Positions 1-6,242 of a stretch of DNA of 12,588 bases are shown here, one piece after another (within the stretch, counting starts at the first letter, position 1; each line of letters opens with the position of its first letter). Source of the DNA: Thermoplasmata archaeon. GTDB taxonomy: Archaea > Thermoplasmatota > Thermoplasmata > Thermoplasmatales > Thermoplasmataceae. The stretch is taken from assembly GCA_021850505.1 (NCBI GenBank), contig JAJZLW010000068.1, positions 1 to 12,588 on the forward strand, written 5' to 3'. Both the position numbers and the translations under genes were made by a program. The notes under the pieces are model-generated. The model was not told the origin of the DNA. It ran no database searches and saw only the letters and a program-made list of their open reading frames with translations.

Positions 1-1
1 T

Positions 2-394
2 TCCGATGTTTTCCTATATCCTGTTCTATACAATGATATAAAAGAATCTGAAACTGCCAGGGAAATCCTATCGGAGATTGAAGGTAAAAATATTCAAGCT
101 TATACATCAACCTTGACTTGGGATGAGCTCAGTTATGTAGTCGAAAGGATCTTTGGGAAGACCGATTCTATTGAGGTTGGAAAGAGATTCCTTAATTTTC
201 CATTTTTAAGATTTGTACCGGTAGATGATGAAATAATTAGGAGGAGTCAGGTTATCCGGGAAAAATATAATTTGAAACCGAGAGATTCAATTCACCTTTC
301 ATGTGCCATTGAACGAAACATATCTAAAATTATAACTGACGATACAGACTTTGATGGGCTCAAGGAAATTACAAGAATACCAATTAAACAGTAA
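2..394 (+). CDS. PIN-domain ribonuclease, VapC-like toxin (5' end cut by window)
   Basis: The frame is open from base 2, so the gene begins outside the window; only a few N-terminal residues are probably missing. The visible 130 residues show the PIN-domain pattern of acidic metal-binding residues: an early Asp in SDVFLYPVL (codon at base 5), a Glu in LTWDEL (base 125), an Asp in KPRDSIHLS (base 284), and a final acidic cluster TDDTDFD. PIN proteins of this size are usually VapC toxins, Mg-dependent RNases that cut tRNA or rRNA and are held inactive by a small antitoxin encoded just upstream. That partner would lie left of the window and cannot be seen. A TTG at 113 would give a shorter protein but would remove the first catalytic Asp, so the longer reading is preferred. 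The alternative is a solitary PIN RNase not in a toxin-antitoxin pair. Confidence 0.8.
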   Translation, partial: SDVFLYPVLYNDIKESETAREILSEIEGKNIQAYTSTLTWDELSYVVERIFGKTDSIEVGKRFLNFPFLRFVPVDDEIIRRSQVIREKYNLKPRDSIHLSCAIERNISKIITDDTDFDGLKEITRIPIKQ

Positions 395-651
395 AAATGT
401 TTGACCCCAATCCATCACCTTTATCCTATCTTAAAGCCTCTGCAACGGTATTCTGCATTTAAAAGGGTAATTAAAGGTATTCAAAGTTGGTTGAGTTTAA
501 GGAAAGCATCCTTCTCGTAATTTTAATAACAGGAGAAACAGGTCAATGACCCCCCAAGAATTATCAAGGTCGGTGAGAGCATGGATTGAATATTTTACTT
601 CTTGTTCTCTTTTTCGCAGCCTGAATCTGCGCTAAATCTTCATTCCTTCTG
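395..651. other. Intergenic DNA without a recognisable gene
   Basis: AT-rich spacer between the PIN-domain gene and the convergent SH3-like gene. I see no tRNA, no long open frame and no convincing promoter. Two short C-rich tracts preceded by TGA (near 401 and 547) are similar but too short to call a repeat. Confidence 0.4.
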
Positions 652-918
652 TCAATACAAATCTGGTTCAAGATTATCTTCAGGTACCCAGCCCTCCTTA
701 CACACATTGTTCCTACACCAGATCCACCCGTCTAGAATTCTAATTCCAATAACAGTTTCACCAATCTCGACAGTTAGTTCAGTAGAATCGTAATCAGTAT
801 TCAAAATAGCCCTGCTATTAACATAAAAAGAGAGAAACTGTTCAGGAATCCAAGCACTTCTGCCATCTAAATCGGAACACCATATCCAGGAATGCCATCT
901 GTTGTCCCTTCTTTCCAT
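652..918 (-). CDS. Small tandem SH3-like domain protein (possible start-loss pseudogene)
   Basis: The 88 residues from ATG 918 contain two copies of a bacterial-type SH3 signature. The first is NRWHSWIWCSDLDGRSAWIP and the second DGWIWCRNNVCKEGWVPEDN; each has a W-x-W-C core followed by G/S-x-W-[VI]-P. Between them ELTVEIGETV matches the start of a second beta barrel. Such proteins are small cytosolic SH3-like proteins with no catalytic residues and no assigned reaction. Homology-like sequence continues in frame upstream of the ATG (SYDSPPQFKAGAIVI) up to a stop at 988-990, but those 23 codons contain no ATG, GTG or TTG. The ATG at 918 therefore cuts off the first strand of domain 1. Either the true start was lost by mutation, or a shortened protein is made. 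The 3' end is a normal TGA. Confidence 0.6.
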   Translation of the reverse strand: MERRDNRWHSWIWCSDLDGRSAWIPEQFLSFYVNSRAILNTDYDSTELTVEIGETVIGIRILDGWIWCRNNVCKEGWVPEDNLEPDLY

Positions 919-1001
919 TATAACTATCGCACCAGCTTTGAATTGTGGAGGAGAATCATAGCTTTTAACGTGATTCTTATTAACGTGTTACTTAATTTCC
1001 A

Positions 1002-1012
1002 AGATTATACAA
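1002..1012 (-). promoter_or_regulatory. Possible TATA box for the SH3-like gene
   Basis: On the minus strand this reads TTGTATAATCT. A transcript starting about 25 bp downstream would begin near 980, which is where the missing start codon of the SH3-like protein would be expected if the gene were leaderless. Position is the only support. Confidence 0.3.
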
Positions 1013-1531
1013 TTCGATATTATTCATTAATCTTGAGGTTCTCATGCGCCTATGCACAAAACTACCTTTCATATCATACGGGACTAATATCAAGGAAAAC
1101 CTCTAACTGAGCAATGAATGCAGGTTGATGATTAACATTTTGCGGGAAATATCTCATCAAAGAAAAGGCTGCTGGTAGTTGTCCAATTGTGAATGATTGG
1201 GATTCAGGTTTATCCATGTATAATTTAAGATGACTTAGACTTCATAAAATGATAAAATACCACACAGGAGATTGTAGTTGGGGACAGAAGTGTTTATCCA
1301 CGTGTATTTTTCGTTTCATTACTCGCATATCTTTCTATTAAGATTGGATTCGCCCTGCATTGACAATATTCTGTAATTGTGCCTTATAGCATGTCAGGCA
1401 TATTCAAAGATCAAATGTTTGAAAGTCCTCTGATAATTCGCCTATCTCTTATAATTCTATATTTAGTCAGACCTGCCTTTAATTCAGCAATTCTCCTGCG
1501 ACTTGGCATTGCCAAGCTATGCCTCTTGTAG
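1013..1531. other. Gene-poor stretch with short open frames
   Basis: About 0.5 kb without a recognisable gene. The minus strand has an ATG-started frame of 47 codons at 1074-1217 (starts MDKPESQSFTIGQL) and one of 32 codons at 1411-1509 (MPSRRRIAELKAGL, strongly basic). Neither has a clear ribosome binding site or a family I recognise. They could be remnants of a decayed gene or chance frames in AT-rich DNA. Confidence 0.3.
1502..1516. repeat. Perfect inverted repeat, 6-bp stem and 3-nt loop
   Basis: CTTGGC and GCCAAG flank ATT, giving a short GC-rich hairpin. It lies about 15 bp beyond the 3' end of the minus-strand tRNA-Leu. It may help 3' end formation or processing of the tRNA transcript, although no T run follows it on the minus strand. 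Confidence 0.4.
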
Positions 1532-1616
1532 TGCGGAGGGCCGGATTTGAACCGGCGAATCCCTACGGAAATGGACTCTGAATCCATCGCCTTTGACCAA
1601 GCTCGACAACCTCCGC
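1532..1616 (-). tRNA. trnL: tRNA-Leu, anticodon CAG
   Basis: The minus strand folds as a complete class II tRNA of 85 nt. The acceptor stem pairs GCGGAGG with CCTCCGC and is followed by discriminator A at 1532. The anticodon stem is ATGGA/TCCAT around the seven-base loop TTCAGAG, so the anticodon is CAG and reads the CUG leucine codon. The long variable arm (TTCCGTAGGGATTCG region) and the D arm with GGTCAAAGGC are typical of archaeal tRNA-Leu, and the T arm is CCGG-TTCAAAT-CCGG. No intron is visible and the CCA end is not encoded. It is the only RNA gene I can identify in this gene-poor region. Confidence 0.95.
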
Positions 1617-1641
1617 TTTGTAATAGGGGTATAATTCTTTG

Positions 1642-1654
1642 ATATTTTAAAAGT
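1642..1654 (-). promoter_or_regulatory. TATA box of the tRNA-Leu gene
   Basis: The minus strand reads ACTTTTAAAATAT, centred about 31 bp upstream of the first base of the tRNA. That is a normal distance for an archaeal TATA box with a start a few bases before the mature 5' end. Confidence 0.5.
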
Positions 1655-2256
1655 CTACATTTCCCTTTAGAGCGAAGAGTTATATCCGTTACACGATTTG
1701 AATGACCGGAGATATAGGCAAACGAGGCTTAAAATTAAATTCAGTTAATAACTTTATTTAAGGTTATTTAATGAGCTGAAACTAAAGGCTTTCCCAAACT
1801 TCTCAATAGTTTAATCCGCTATGTCAAATGCCTCATCTTATAATTGTCCCTTTTTTGTTTCATAAGCATTGGAGGAGATTGGGTAAAATTACATTCAATC
1901 AGGGGTATTTTATAAGAGAGTTAATCTTGTATTCTTTCATATTTCTTTAAATCAGATCATCCAGAAGATGAGGGAGTGATCGTTTTGCTTCAATTTCCTT
2001 CTATGAAACGCTATCTCCTTAACCGATGCCTTATATTTCGTATTCATCACAAGACCTTACTTACACATCGCTTGTTAATGTGCTGACCTATGCCTAAAAA
2101 CAAAAGTTATTAAACATAACTTTCTCAACTCCTCATTAGGTTCAAAATGGCTGAAAAACTTATTGTTTTGTGGTAACTCGATTTAGACTTTAACTTAGCA
2201 GATATATAGTGAATACGTTCATCGAAAGATGCAAACGGGCATTCCTGGACGACGAT
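1655..2256. other. Long AT-rich intergenic region with no recognisable gene
   Basis: About 600 bp with frequent stops in all frames. The minus strand holds a 31-codon ATG frame starting at 2047 (MNTKYKASVKEIAF), which I cannot assign. No tRNA, CRISPR-like repeat, transposase motif or conserved RNA fold was seen. Part of it may be upstream regulatory DNA of the operon that starts at 2352. Confidence 0.35.
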
Positions 2257-2311
2257 TTTTATAAATTAAATGATAGAGTAAAATCCCATAGATAAACTAC
2301 TTTGTTTATAA
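2257..2311 (+). promoter_or_regulatory. Candidate promoter region of the mevalonate-type operon
   Basis: Two TATA-like boxes precede the first gene: TTTTTATAAAT at 2257-2267 and TTTATAA around 2305-2311. The first would give a leader of about 60 nt and the second one of about 20 nt. Which one is used cannot be decided from sequence. Confidence 0.45.
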
Positions 2312-2351
2312 CTCCAACATGAGCTATTTAGACTTTGATTTGATATAGGAA

Positions 2352-2927
2352 ATGGTGGATCATACAAATATACCAGAAGAGTCTAGTTGCGCAATCGTTG
2401 TTCTAAATCCGTCGTTAGATCGTTTTATCAAAATATTTACTAAATTTGAGGTGGTGACAGCATTTGAATATCTCGCCGAGGTAATCTCAAAACTTTCAAT
2501 TCCCGTATTTATTGCTTCAGGGCGAGATGAAACTTTAAAGGGATTTACAAATAAAAAGGAATCAAATGTCGAAACTCAAAGATTTAAGTCCAGATACGAT
2601 GATGAATTCATAACAAGATACACAAAAATCCTTTCAAAGCTGCCATCGCAAAGATATCAATATACAGGTTTTGACGCTTTCTCATTGAGCGATCTGAAAA
2701 CTTCAATATCTGAAACCCACAGAAAAAATATACTCATTTGCGGAAACTGGTTGGAGACCGACATAATTGGTTCTGTCTTTGGGTCTTTTAAATTGCCCGT
2801 GACCCCTATAATTGTTTCTGACGCATGTTCTTCTGAATCTGAAAGAATTTTTTATGAATCCCTCGATGTCCTATCGCGCATAACGAGTATAATTGATACG
2901 AGGGATCTTCTAAAGGAGTGGGGGTAA
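2352..2927 (+). CDS. Isochorismatase-fold protein with apparently lost catalytic triad
   Basis: The 191-residue protein has the outline of the isochorismatase/cysteine hydrolase fold: a first hydrophobic strand AIVVLNPSLDRF (residues 14-25), a helix then strand IPVFIASGRDE (50-60), the YTGFDAFSLSDL block (104-115), ILICGNWLETD (117-127), and a final VSDACSSESERIFYESLDVL (144-164). In active members a D-K-C triad sits in the first strand, before the SAF block, and six residues after the conserved Gly. Here my hand alignment places Asn19, Tyr104 and Asp127 at those positions, so hydrolase activity is unlikely. The ATG is preceded by AGGA. It is first in a plus-strand operon, one base before the P-loop kinase. 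A role as a structural partner or ligand-binding regulator of the operon's enzymes is possible but only an inference. Confidence 0.65.
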   Translation: MVDHTNIPEESSCAIVVLNPSLDRFIKIFTKFEVVTAFEYLAEVISKLSIPVFIASGRDETLKGFTNKKESNVETQRFKSRYDDEFITRYTKILSKLPSQRYQYTGFDAFSLSDLKTSISETHRKNILICGNWLETDIIGSVFGSFKLPVTPIIVSDACSSESERIFYESLDVLSRITSIIDTRDLLKEWG

Positions 2928-2928
2928 A

Positions 2929-3543
2929 TTGCCTGAAAAATCAAAGATAGTACTAATAGGCGGAGTGCCAGGGGTTGGAAAAACTTCACTTTCTGGTTCA
3001 ATAGCAGCATCAAATGGCATAAATATAGTTCTTTCAGGGGACTATCTGCGTGAATTCCTGAGGGCCTACAAGAATGAAAGCGGTGATGTCCTTGGATACA
3101 GCGTTTATGATTCCTGGAAATACTTTGGTGATATGACTGTTGACAATATCATTAGAGGATACAAAGAGCAGGCAAAATTCGTCTGGAAAGGTATAAGAGC
3201 GATTATTGACCGGGCGATTAAAAATGGGGAAAGCATGATCATTGAGACGCTCTACTTTGAGCCCGCCTATTTTTCAGATATACCTAGGGATCTACTATTG
3301 CCAGTTTATATTTACATTTCTGACAGTGGCATACATGAGAAAAGGCTTGGCGAAAGAGAGGAATTTACGCATCCCGGATCGTCTGGCAAGCGACTTATCG
3401 AACATCTATATGAATACAGGACTATTATGAGTTATTCTATCGACGCTTCAAAGGCAAACAATATTGAAATCATTGACAATATTTCATATGACAATACAAA
3501 GGAAAGACTTATGAAAATGGTGGCTGATTTTGTTGGATCCTGA
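2929..3543 (+). CDS. P-loop kinase, probable mevalonate-3-phosphate 5-kinase
   Basis: The 204-residue protein starts with a Walker A loop GGVPGVGKTS at residues 11-20, followed by a substrate-side motif LSGDYLREF (35-43) and a Walker B-like strand SMIIETLYF (102-110). This is the layout of the 2-phosphoglycerate kinase-like small-molecule kinases. In Thermoplasma acidophilum a kinase of this family, Ta0762, phosphorylates mevalonate 3-phosphate at the 5 position. The next gene resembles the decarboxylase for the product, which is the main reason for this specific call. The start is TTG at 2929, just after the previous stop, with AAGGAG about 10 bp upstream. The last 14 bp overlap the next frame, suggesting translational coupling. 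Alternatives are 2-phosphoglycerate kinase or another small-molecule kinase of the same fold. Confidence 0.7.
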   Translation: MPEKSKIVLIGGVPGVGKTSLSGSIAASNGINIVLSGDYLREFLRAYKNESGDVLGYSVYDSWKYFGDMTVDNIIRGYKEQAKFVWKGIRAIIDRAIKNGESMIIETLYFEPAYFSDIPRDLLLPVYIYISDSGIHEKRLGEREEFTHPGSSGKRLIEHLYEYRTIMSYSIDASKANNIEIIDNISYDNTKERLMKMVADFVGS

Positions 3544-4654
3544 TTTCATATCTGATCTAAATCAGAAAGGTTCAATGATCTATTCAGAACTGAACGAAAT
3601 GGGAATAATTCACGAAGAGGATATGCCCGTGCCAGACCCAGAGGATGGTAGAATTACATTTGGTTCCGGTTATCCCAGTAAGGCAATTGAGAAGTTTATC
3701 GGCTATTATGATAGGAATTCAAGGATTGCTTATACCCCGTCGATGTCAATCCTGACAGACTTTTCCATTGCAAGGGCATACTGCCTCTATAATAAGTCGG
3801 GCAAGTCAGACGTTGTATACCTTGACTCCAGATTTAATCCTGAAAGGAGCGAGTCTGCGAAGATAGCACTTGACAAATTCAGATCCATCTGCGGTGTAAA
3901 CGGTTATTTCACTTTCTACATTGAAAGGGAAAGGAGGTATGTCAGAGCAAAAGGATTGAGCGAGTCCTCTGCGGTTGCCGCTGCTGTTTCAAGTGCTCTT
4001 GTATCTAATATCTTCGGCTATAATGTTAAAGCCCATTCAATGCTTGCATCCAGGTTTGCAAAGTTTGTTTCCGGTTCCGGCACAAGATCAGTCTTCCCAG
4101 GCCTTTCCACCTGGATCTCGTACCCGGGCATTCAGGAACTAAAATGCCTGGCGCATGAGATTAAGATTGATTTATCTAAAATCAGTATTGCAATGTTCCC
4201 AAAGTTTGCCGACTATTCTACAAATCAGATGCATGAATTATCGGTCAAGTCACCACAGTATATTCCCTGGGTACAGAACAAGTTTGCCCGCTTCAAGGAG
4301 ATAATTGATCGTTCCTTTGCTCTTGAAGACCTACTGATACGTGCAGAGGAGGAAATGCTGAACCTGAACTCACTTCTTATGTCAGCTGGCAGGGTTCTTC
4401 AAACTGAGGAATCACTTTCACTAATAGAAAGAATCATATCTTTCAGGAAAAAAAATCCAGGCTTGTATTTCACCGCAGATACAGGGCCAAGCATACTGGT
4501 CATGACACTGGATGAAAAATTATTGAAGGAATTCCTTGAGACAGAATCGGATTTCTACATTTCAGGAAATATTGTTAAGGACAGCTCTCCCACCGCCTCA
4601 AACGCTTTCAGAGAGAGAGGAAAGGCATTTTTTGCTTCTCTTCCGGGACAATAA
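3530..4654 (+). CDS. GHMP-family mevalonate-3,5-bisphosphate decarboxylase (probable)
   Basis: The 374-residue protein resembles diphosphomevalonate decarboxylases. It has a YPSKAIEKFIGYYD block (residues 48-61) followed by the TPSMS segment, a glycine/serine-rich phosphate-binding motif KGLSESSAVAAAVS (141-154), SGSGTRS (171-177), and a C-terminal FTADTGPSI (324-332) corresponding to the decarboxylase DAGP motif with Asp327. The GLSESSA and FTADTGPS variants recall the Thermoplasma enzyme Ta0893, which converts mevalonate 3,5-bisphosphate to isopentenyl phosphate. That product is then phosphorylated by isopentenyl phosphate kinase, whose gene is not in this window. The start is TTG at 3530 (or 3533), six bases after GGTGG, inside the end of the kinase gene. 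An ordinary mevalonate-5-phosphate or diphosphomevalonate decarboxylase is the alternative. The shorter mevalonate 3-kinase is less likely from length and motifs. Confidence 0.8.
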   Translation: MLDPDFISDLNQKGSMIYSELNEMGIIHEEDMPVPDPEDGRITFGSGYPSKAIEKFIGYYDRNSRIAYTPSMSILTDFSIARAYCLYNKSGKSDVVYLDSRFNPERSESAKIALDKFRSICGVNGYFTFYIERERRYVRAKGLSESSAVAAAVSSALVSNIFGYNVKAHSMLASRFAKFVSGSGTRSVFPGLSTWISYPGIQELKCLAHEIKIDLSKISIAMFPKFADYSTNQMHELSVKSPQYIPWVQNKFARFKEIIDRSFALEDLLIRAEEEMLNLNSLLMSAGRVLQTEESLSLIERIISFRKKNPGLYFTADTGPSILVMTLDEKLLKEFLETESDFYISGNIVKDSSPTASNAFRERGKAFFASLPGQ

Positions 4655-5358
4655 TGAGAATACCAAACATATATTCAGAAATACCAAGACTTTCTCCAGC
4701 TGTCATCGATCAAATCGGGAGGCACTTTGGTTTTGAGAGTGCATCTGATTTTGATCCTGTTGGAGATAAAAAGGTGACAGGAATCCCGTGGAAAAGAATT
4801 TCCGAGGCGGTTCTTGTCAGAGATGGTTATTCCTGCAGATCATGCGGAAAATCAACTTTCTCCGATATTCCTAAAGACAACCCGTCACATTCCATCCATC
4901 TTTCAGTCCAGGTTCATCATATAATTCCAAGAAAGGATGGGGGATCAGATTCTTTCAGGAACCTGATAACACTATGTGAAGAATGCCACCATTCAACTTT
5001 TTCGAATGACTATGCGGGCCTGCCTTCAAAAGATCCGGCTTTATCGGTGTATAATTCGAAATATCTACTTGTCATTCCTAATTCATTCCGAAGAGACGAC
5101 ATTAATTCGACAAAAGTCGTAATCCACGACTATGCAAGAATTTATGATCCTGAAACTGGAACTTATATGATAAAGCCGAAGCTCGGCGAAAGTATGGAAG
5201 TATCCGTTTTACTATTGACATTTGACAGATTCAGGTCAATTGGAAGGGAATTTGAGATAGAATATTCGGCATGCAGCTACGTTAAGATAAAGCAGTCTGG
5301 ATCTGGCGGCAAAATCGTTACATTCTTTCTGGACCCAAATGGAAACCTGATTGGATAA
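4654..5358 (+). CDS. HNH endonuclease-domain protein
   Basis: The 234-residue protein carries a complete HNH zinc-finger nuclease motif. Zinc ligands are C61-x2-C64 (CRSCG) and C108-x2-C111 (CEECH); the catalytic core is VHHIIP at 87-92 and a conserved Asn in SFRNLITLC (Asn103). The RDGYSCR lead-in is typical of stand-alone HNH proteins. An N-terminal segment of about 45 residues and a C-terminal beta-rich domain of about 110 residues surround the nuclease; I do not recognise either. The ATG overlaps the stop of the decarboxylase as TAATG, so it is probably translated by reinitiation. No intron or intein interrupts any neighbouring gene, so a homing nuclease is not supported. Its role beside isoprenoid genes is unknown. 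DNA repair, defence, or carriage without functional connection are possible. Confidence 0.8.
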   Translation: MRIPNIYSEIPRLSPAVIDQIGRHFGFESASDFDPVGDKKVTGIPWKRISEAVLVRDGYSCRSCGKSTFSDIPKDNPSHSIHLSVQVHHIIPRKDGGSDSFRNLITLCEECHHSTFSNDYAGLPSKDPALSVYNSKYLLVIPNSFRRDDINSTKVVIHDYARIYDPETGTYMIKPKLGESMEVSVLLLTFDRFRSIGREFEIEYSACSYVKIKQSGSGGKIVTFFLDPNGNLIG

Positions 5359-5584
5359 TTTTCATAGCTTCCAATAATGCCTTCCTGTATTTTTCGGAGA
5401 GTTGGTTATTCTTATATCAGGTTGCTGGAGCGATCATACCTGCCTGAATAATCATTCTTTCAATTTCAAGAGAATCAGAATGGCGACAGGATTCTGGATT
5501 TGTTCTTGTTTGTAATTATGGAAACGAAAGAGAAATCCGCAGACGGATATAAGGCTACTTTGATAGAAATGTCTAAATTTGTTG

Positions 5585-5596
5585 TATATATAAATA
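5585..5596 (+). promoter_or_regulatory. TATA box of msrA
   Basis: TATATATAAATA lies about 49 bp before the msrA ATG, predicting a leader of about 20-25 nt. That leader contains the ribosome binding site AAAGGTGG at 5623-5630, eight bases before the start codon. Confidence 0.6.
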
Positions 5597-5638
5597 TTAA
5601 AGTGATTGTGATACAAGTTCATAAAGGTGGCATAGAAT

Positions 5639-6190
5639 ATGAGTGAAAATCTTGAGACTGCAGTGTTTGCTAGCGGATGTTTCTGGTGTTCAGAAGCAAT
5701 ATTCAACGAAGTCAAGGGTGTTGTTGAGGTGAAATCAGGCTATTCTGGAGGACATATTGAAAACCCGTCATACGATGACGTATGCACAGGGACCTCCGGT
5801 CATGCTGAGTCCGTAAGGATAAAGTTTGATTCAGACGAGATATCATATGATGATCTTCTTGAGATATTTTTTTACACGCATGATCCAACAACGTTGAACA
5901 GGCAGGGTAACGACGTTGGGCCGCAATACCGCTCCGCAGTTTTCTATATTGACGATCAACAGAAGGAAAAGGCTCTGAAAAAGATACAGGAACTCAATAA
6001 CAGTGGTGAATTCAAGAAACAAATCGTAACACAGGTGGAAAAGTTCACAAATTTCTATCCTGCTGAATCCTATCATGAAAGATACTTCGAAAGAAATTCG
6101 AGCCAGCCGTATTGCATGTTCGTCATTTCCCCTAAAATCAAGAAATTCAGGAAGAAATTTGGCGAATCCCTAGCTACAGAATCCAAATAA
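5639..6190 (+). CDS. msrA: Peptide methionine sulfoxide reductase MsrA
   Basis: MsrA reduces the S-epimer of methionine sulfoxide in proteins and free methionine, repairing oxidative damage in the cytosol. The 183-residue length fits the family. The active-site motif GCFWC is at residues 13-17, with the catalytic cysteine Cys14. Other family blocks follow: GYSGGHIENPSYDDVCTGTSGHAE (pieces at 34-57), FFYTHDPTTLNRQGNDVGPQYRS, and QPYCMFVISPK near the C terminus. Cys17, Cys49 and Cys159 are candidate resolving cysteines. The ATG has a strong ribosome binding site eight bases upstream and its own TATA box, so it is probably monocistronic. No msrB is present nearby. Confidence 0.95.
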   Translation: MSENLETAVFASGCFWCSEAIFNEVKGVVEVKSGYSGGHIENPSYDDVCTGTSGHAESVRIKFDSDEISYDDLLEIFFYTHDPTTLNRQGNDVGPQYRSAVFYIDDQQKEKALKKIQELNNSGEFKKQIVTQVEKFTNFYPAESYHERYFERNSSQPYCMFVISPKIKKFRKKFGESLATESK

Positions 6191-6208
6191 TTCCTAAAAT
6201 TGTCTCAA

Positions 6209-6219
6209 TATTTTAAAAT
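6209..6219 (+). promoter_or_regulatory. TATA box of the VAT operon
   Basis: TATTTTAAAAT-like sequence is centred about 29 bp before the ATG at 6243. A transcript would start within a few bases of the start codon, so the mRNA is probably leaderless, and no ribosome binding site is seen. Confidence 0.6.
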
Positions 6220-6242
6220 ACCCTCCTTTACTGTCTATAAGT

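Noticed and set aside
892..1110. 72-codon plus-strand frame
   Set aside because: It overlaps the coding-like SH3 sequence on the other strand and its translation has no recognisable motif.
1391..1531. 46-codon plus-strand frame, hydrophobic, running to the edge of the tRNA
   Set aside because: No promoter or ribosome binding site and no family; it competes with an equally weak minus-strand frame, so it is likely chance.
2329..2344. 16-bp exact repeat TAGACTTTGATTTGAT, also at 9829-9844
   Set aside because: One copy is intergenic and the other lies inside the aRF1 coding sequence; a single AT-rich match of this length is close to what chance allows in 12.6 kb.
4654..5358. HNH protein as a homing endonuclease
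   Set aside because: It does not interrupt a gene and there is no intein splice motif or intron structure around it.
5518..5646. 42-codon ATG frame overlapping the start of msrA
   Set aside because: It contains the msrA TATA box and ribosome binding site within its body and has no ribosome binding site of its own.
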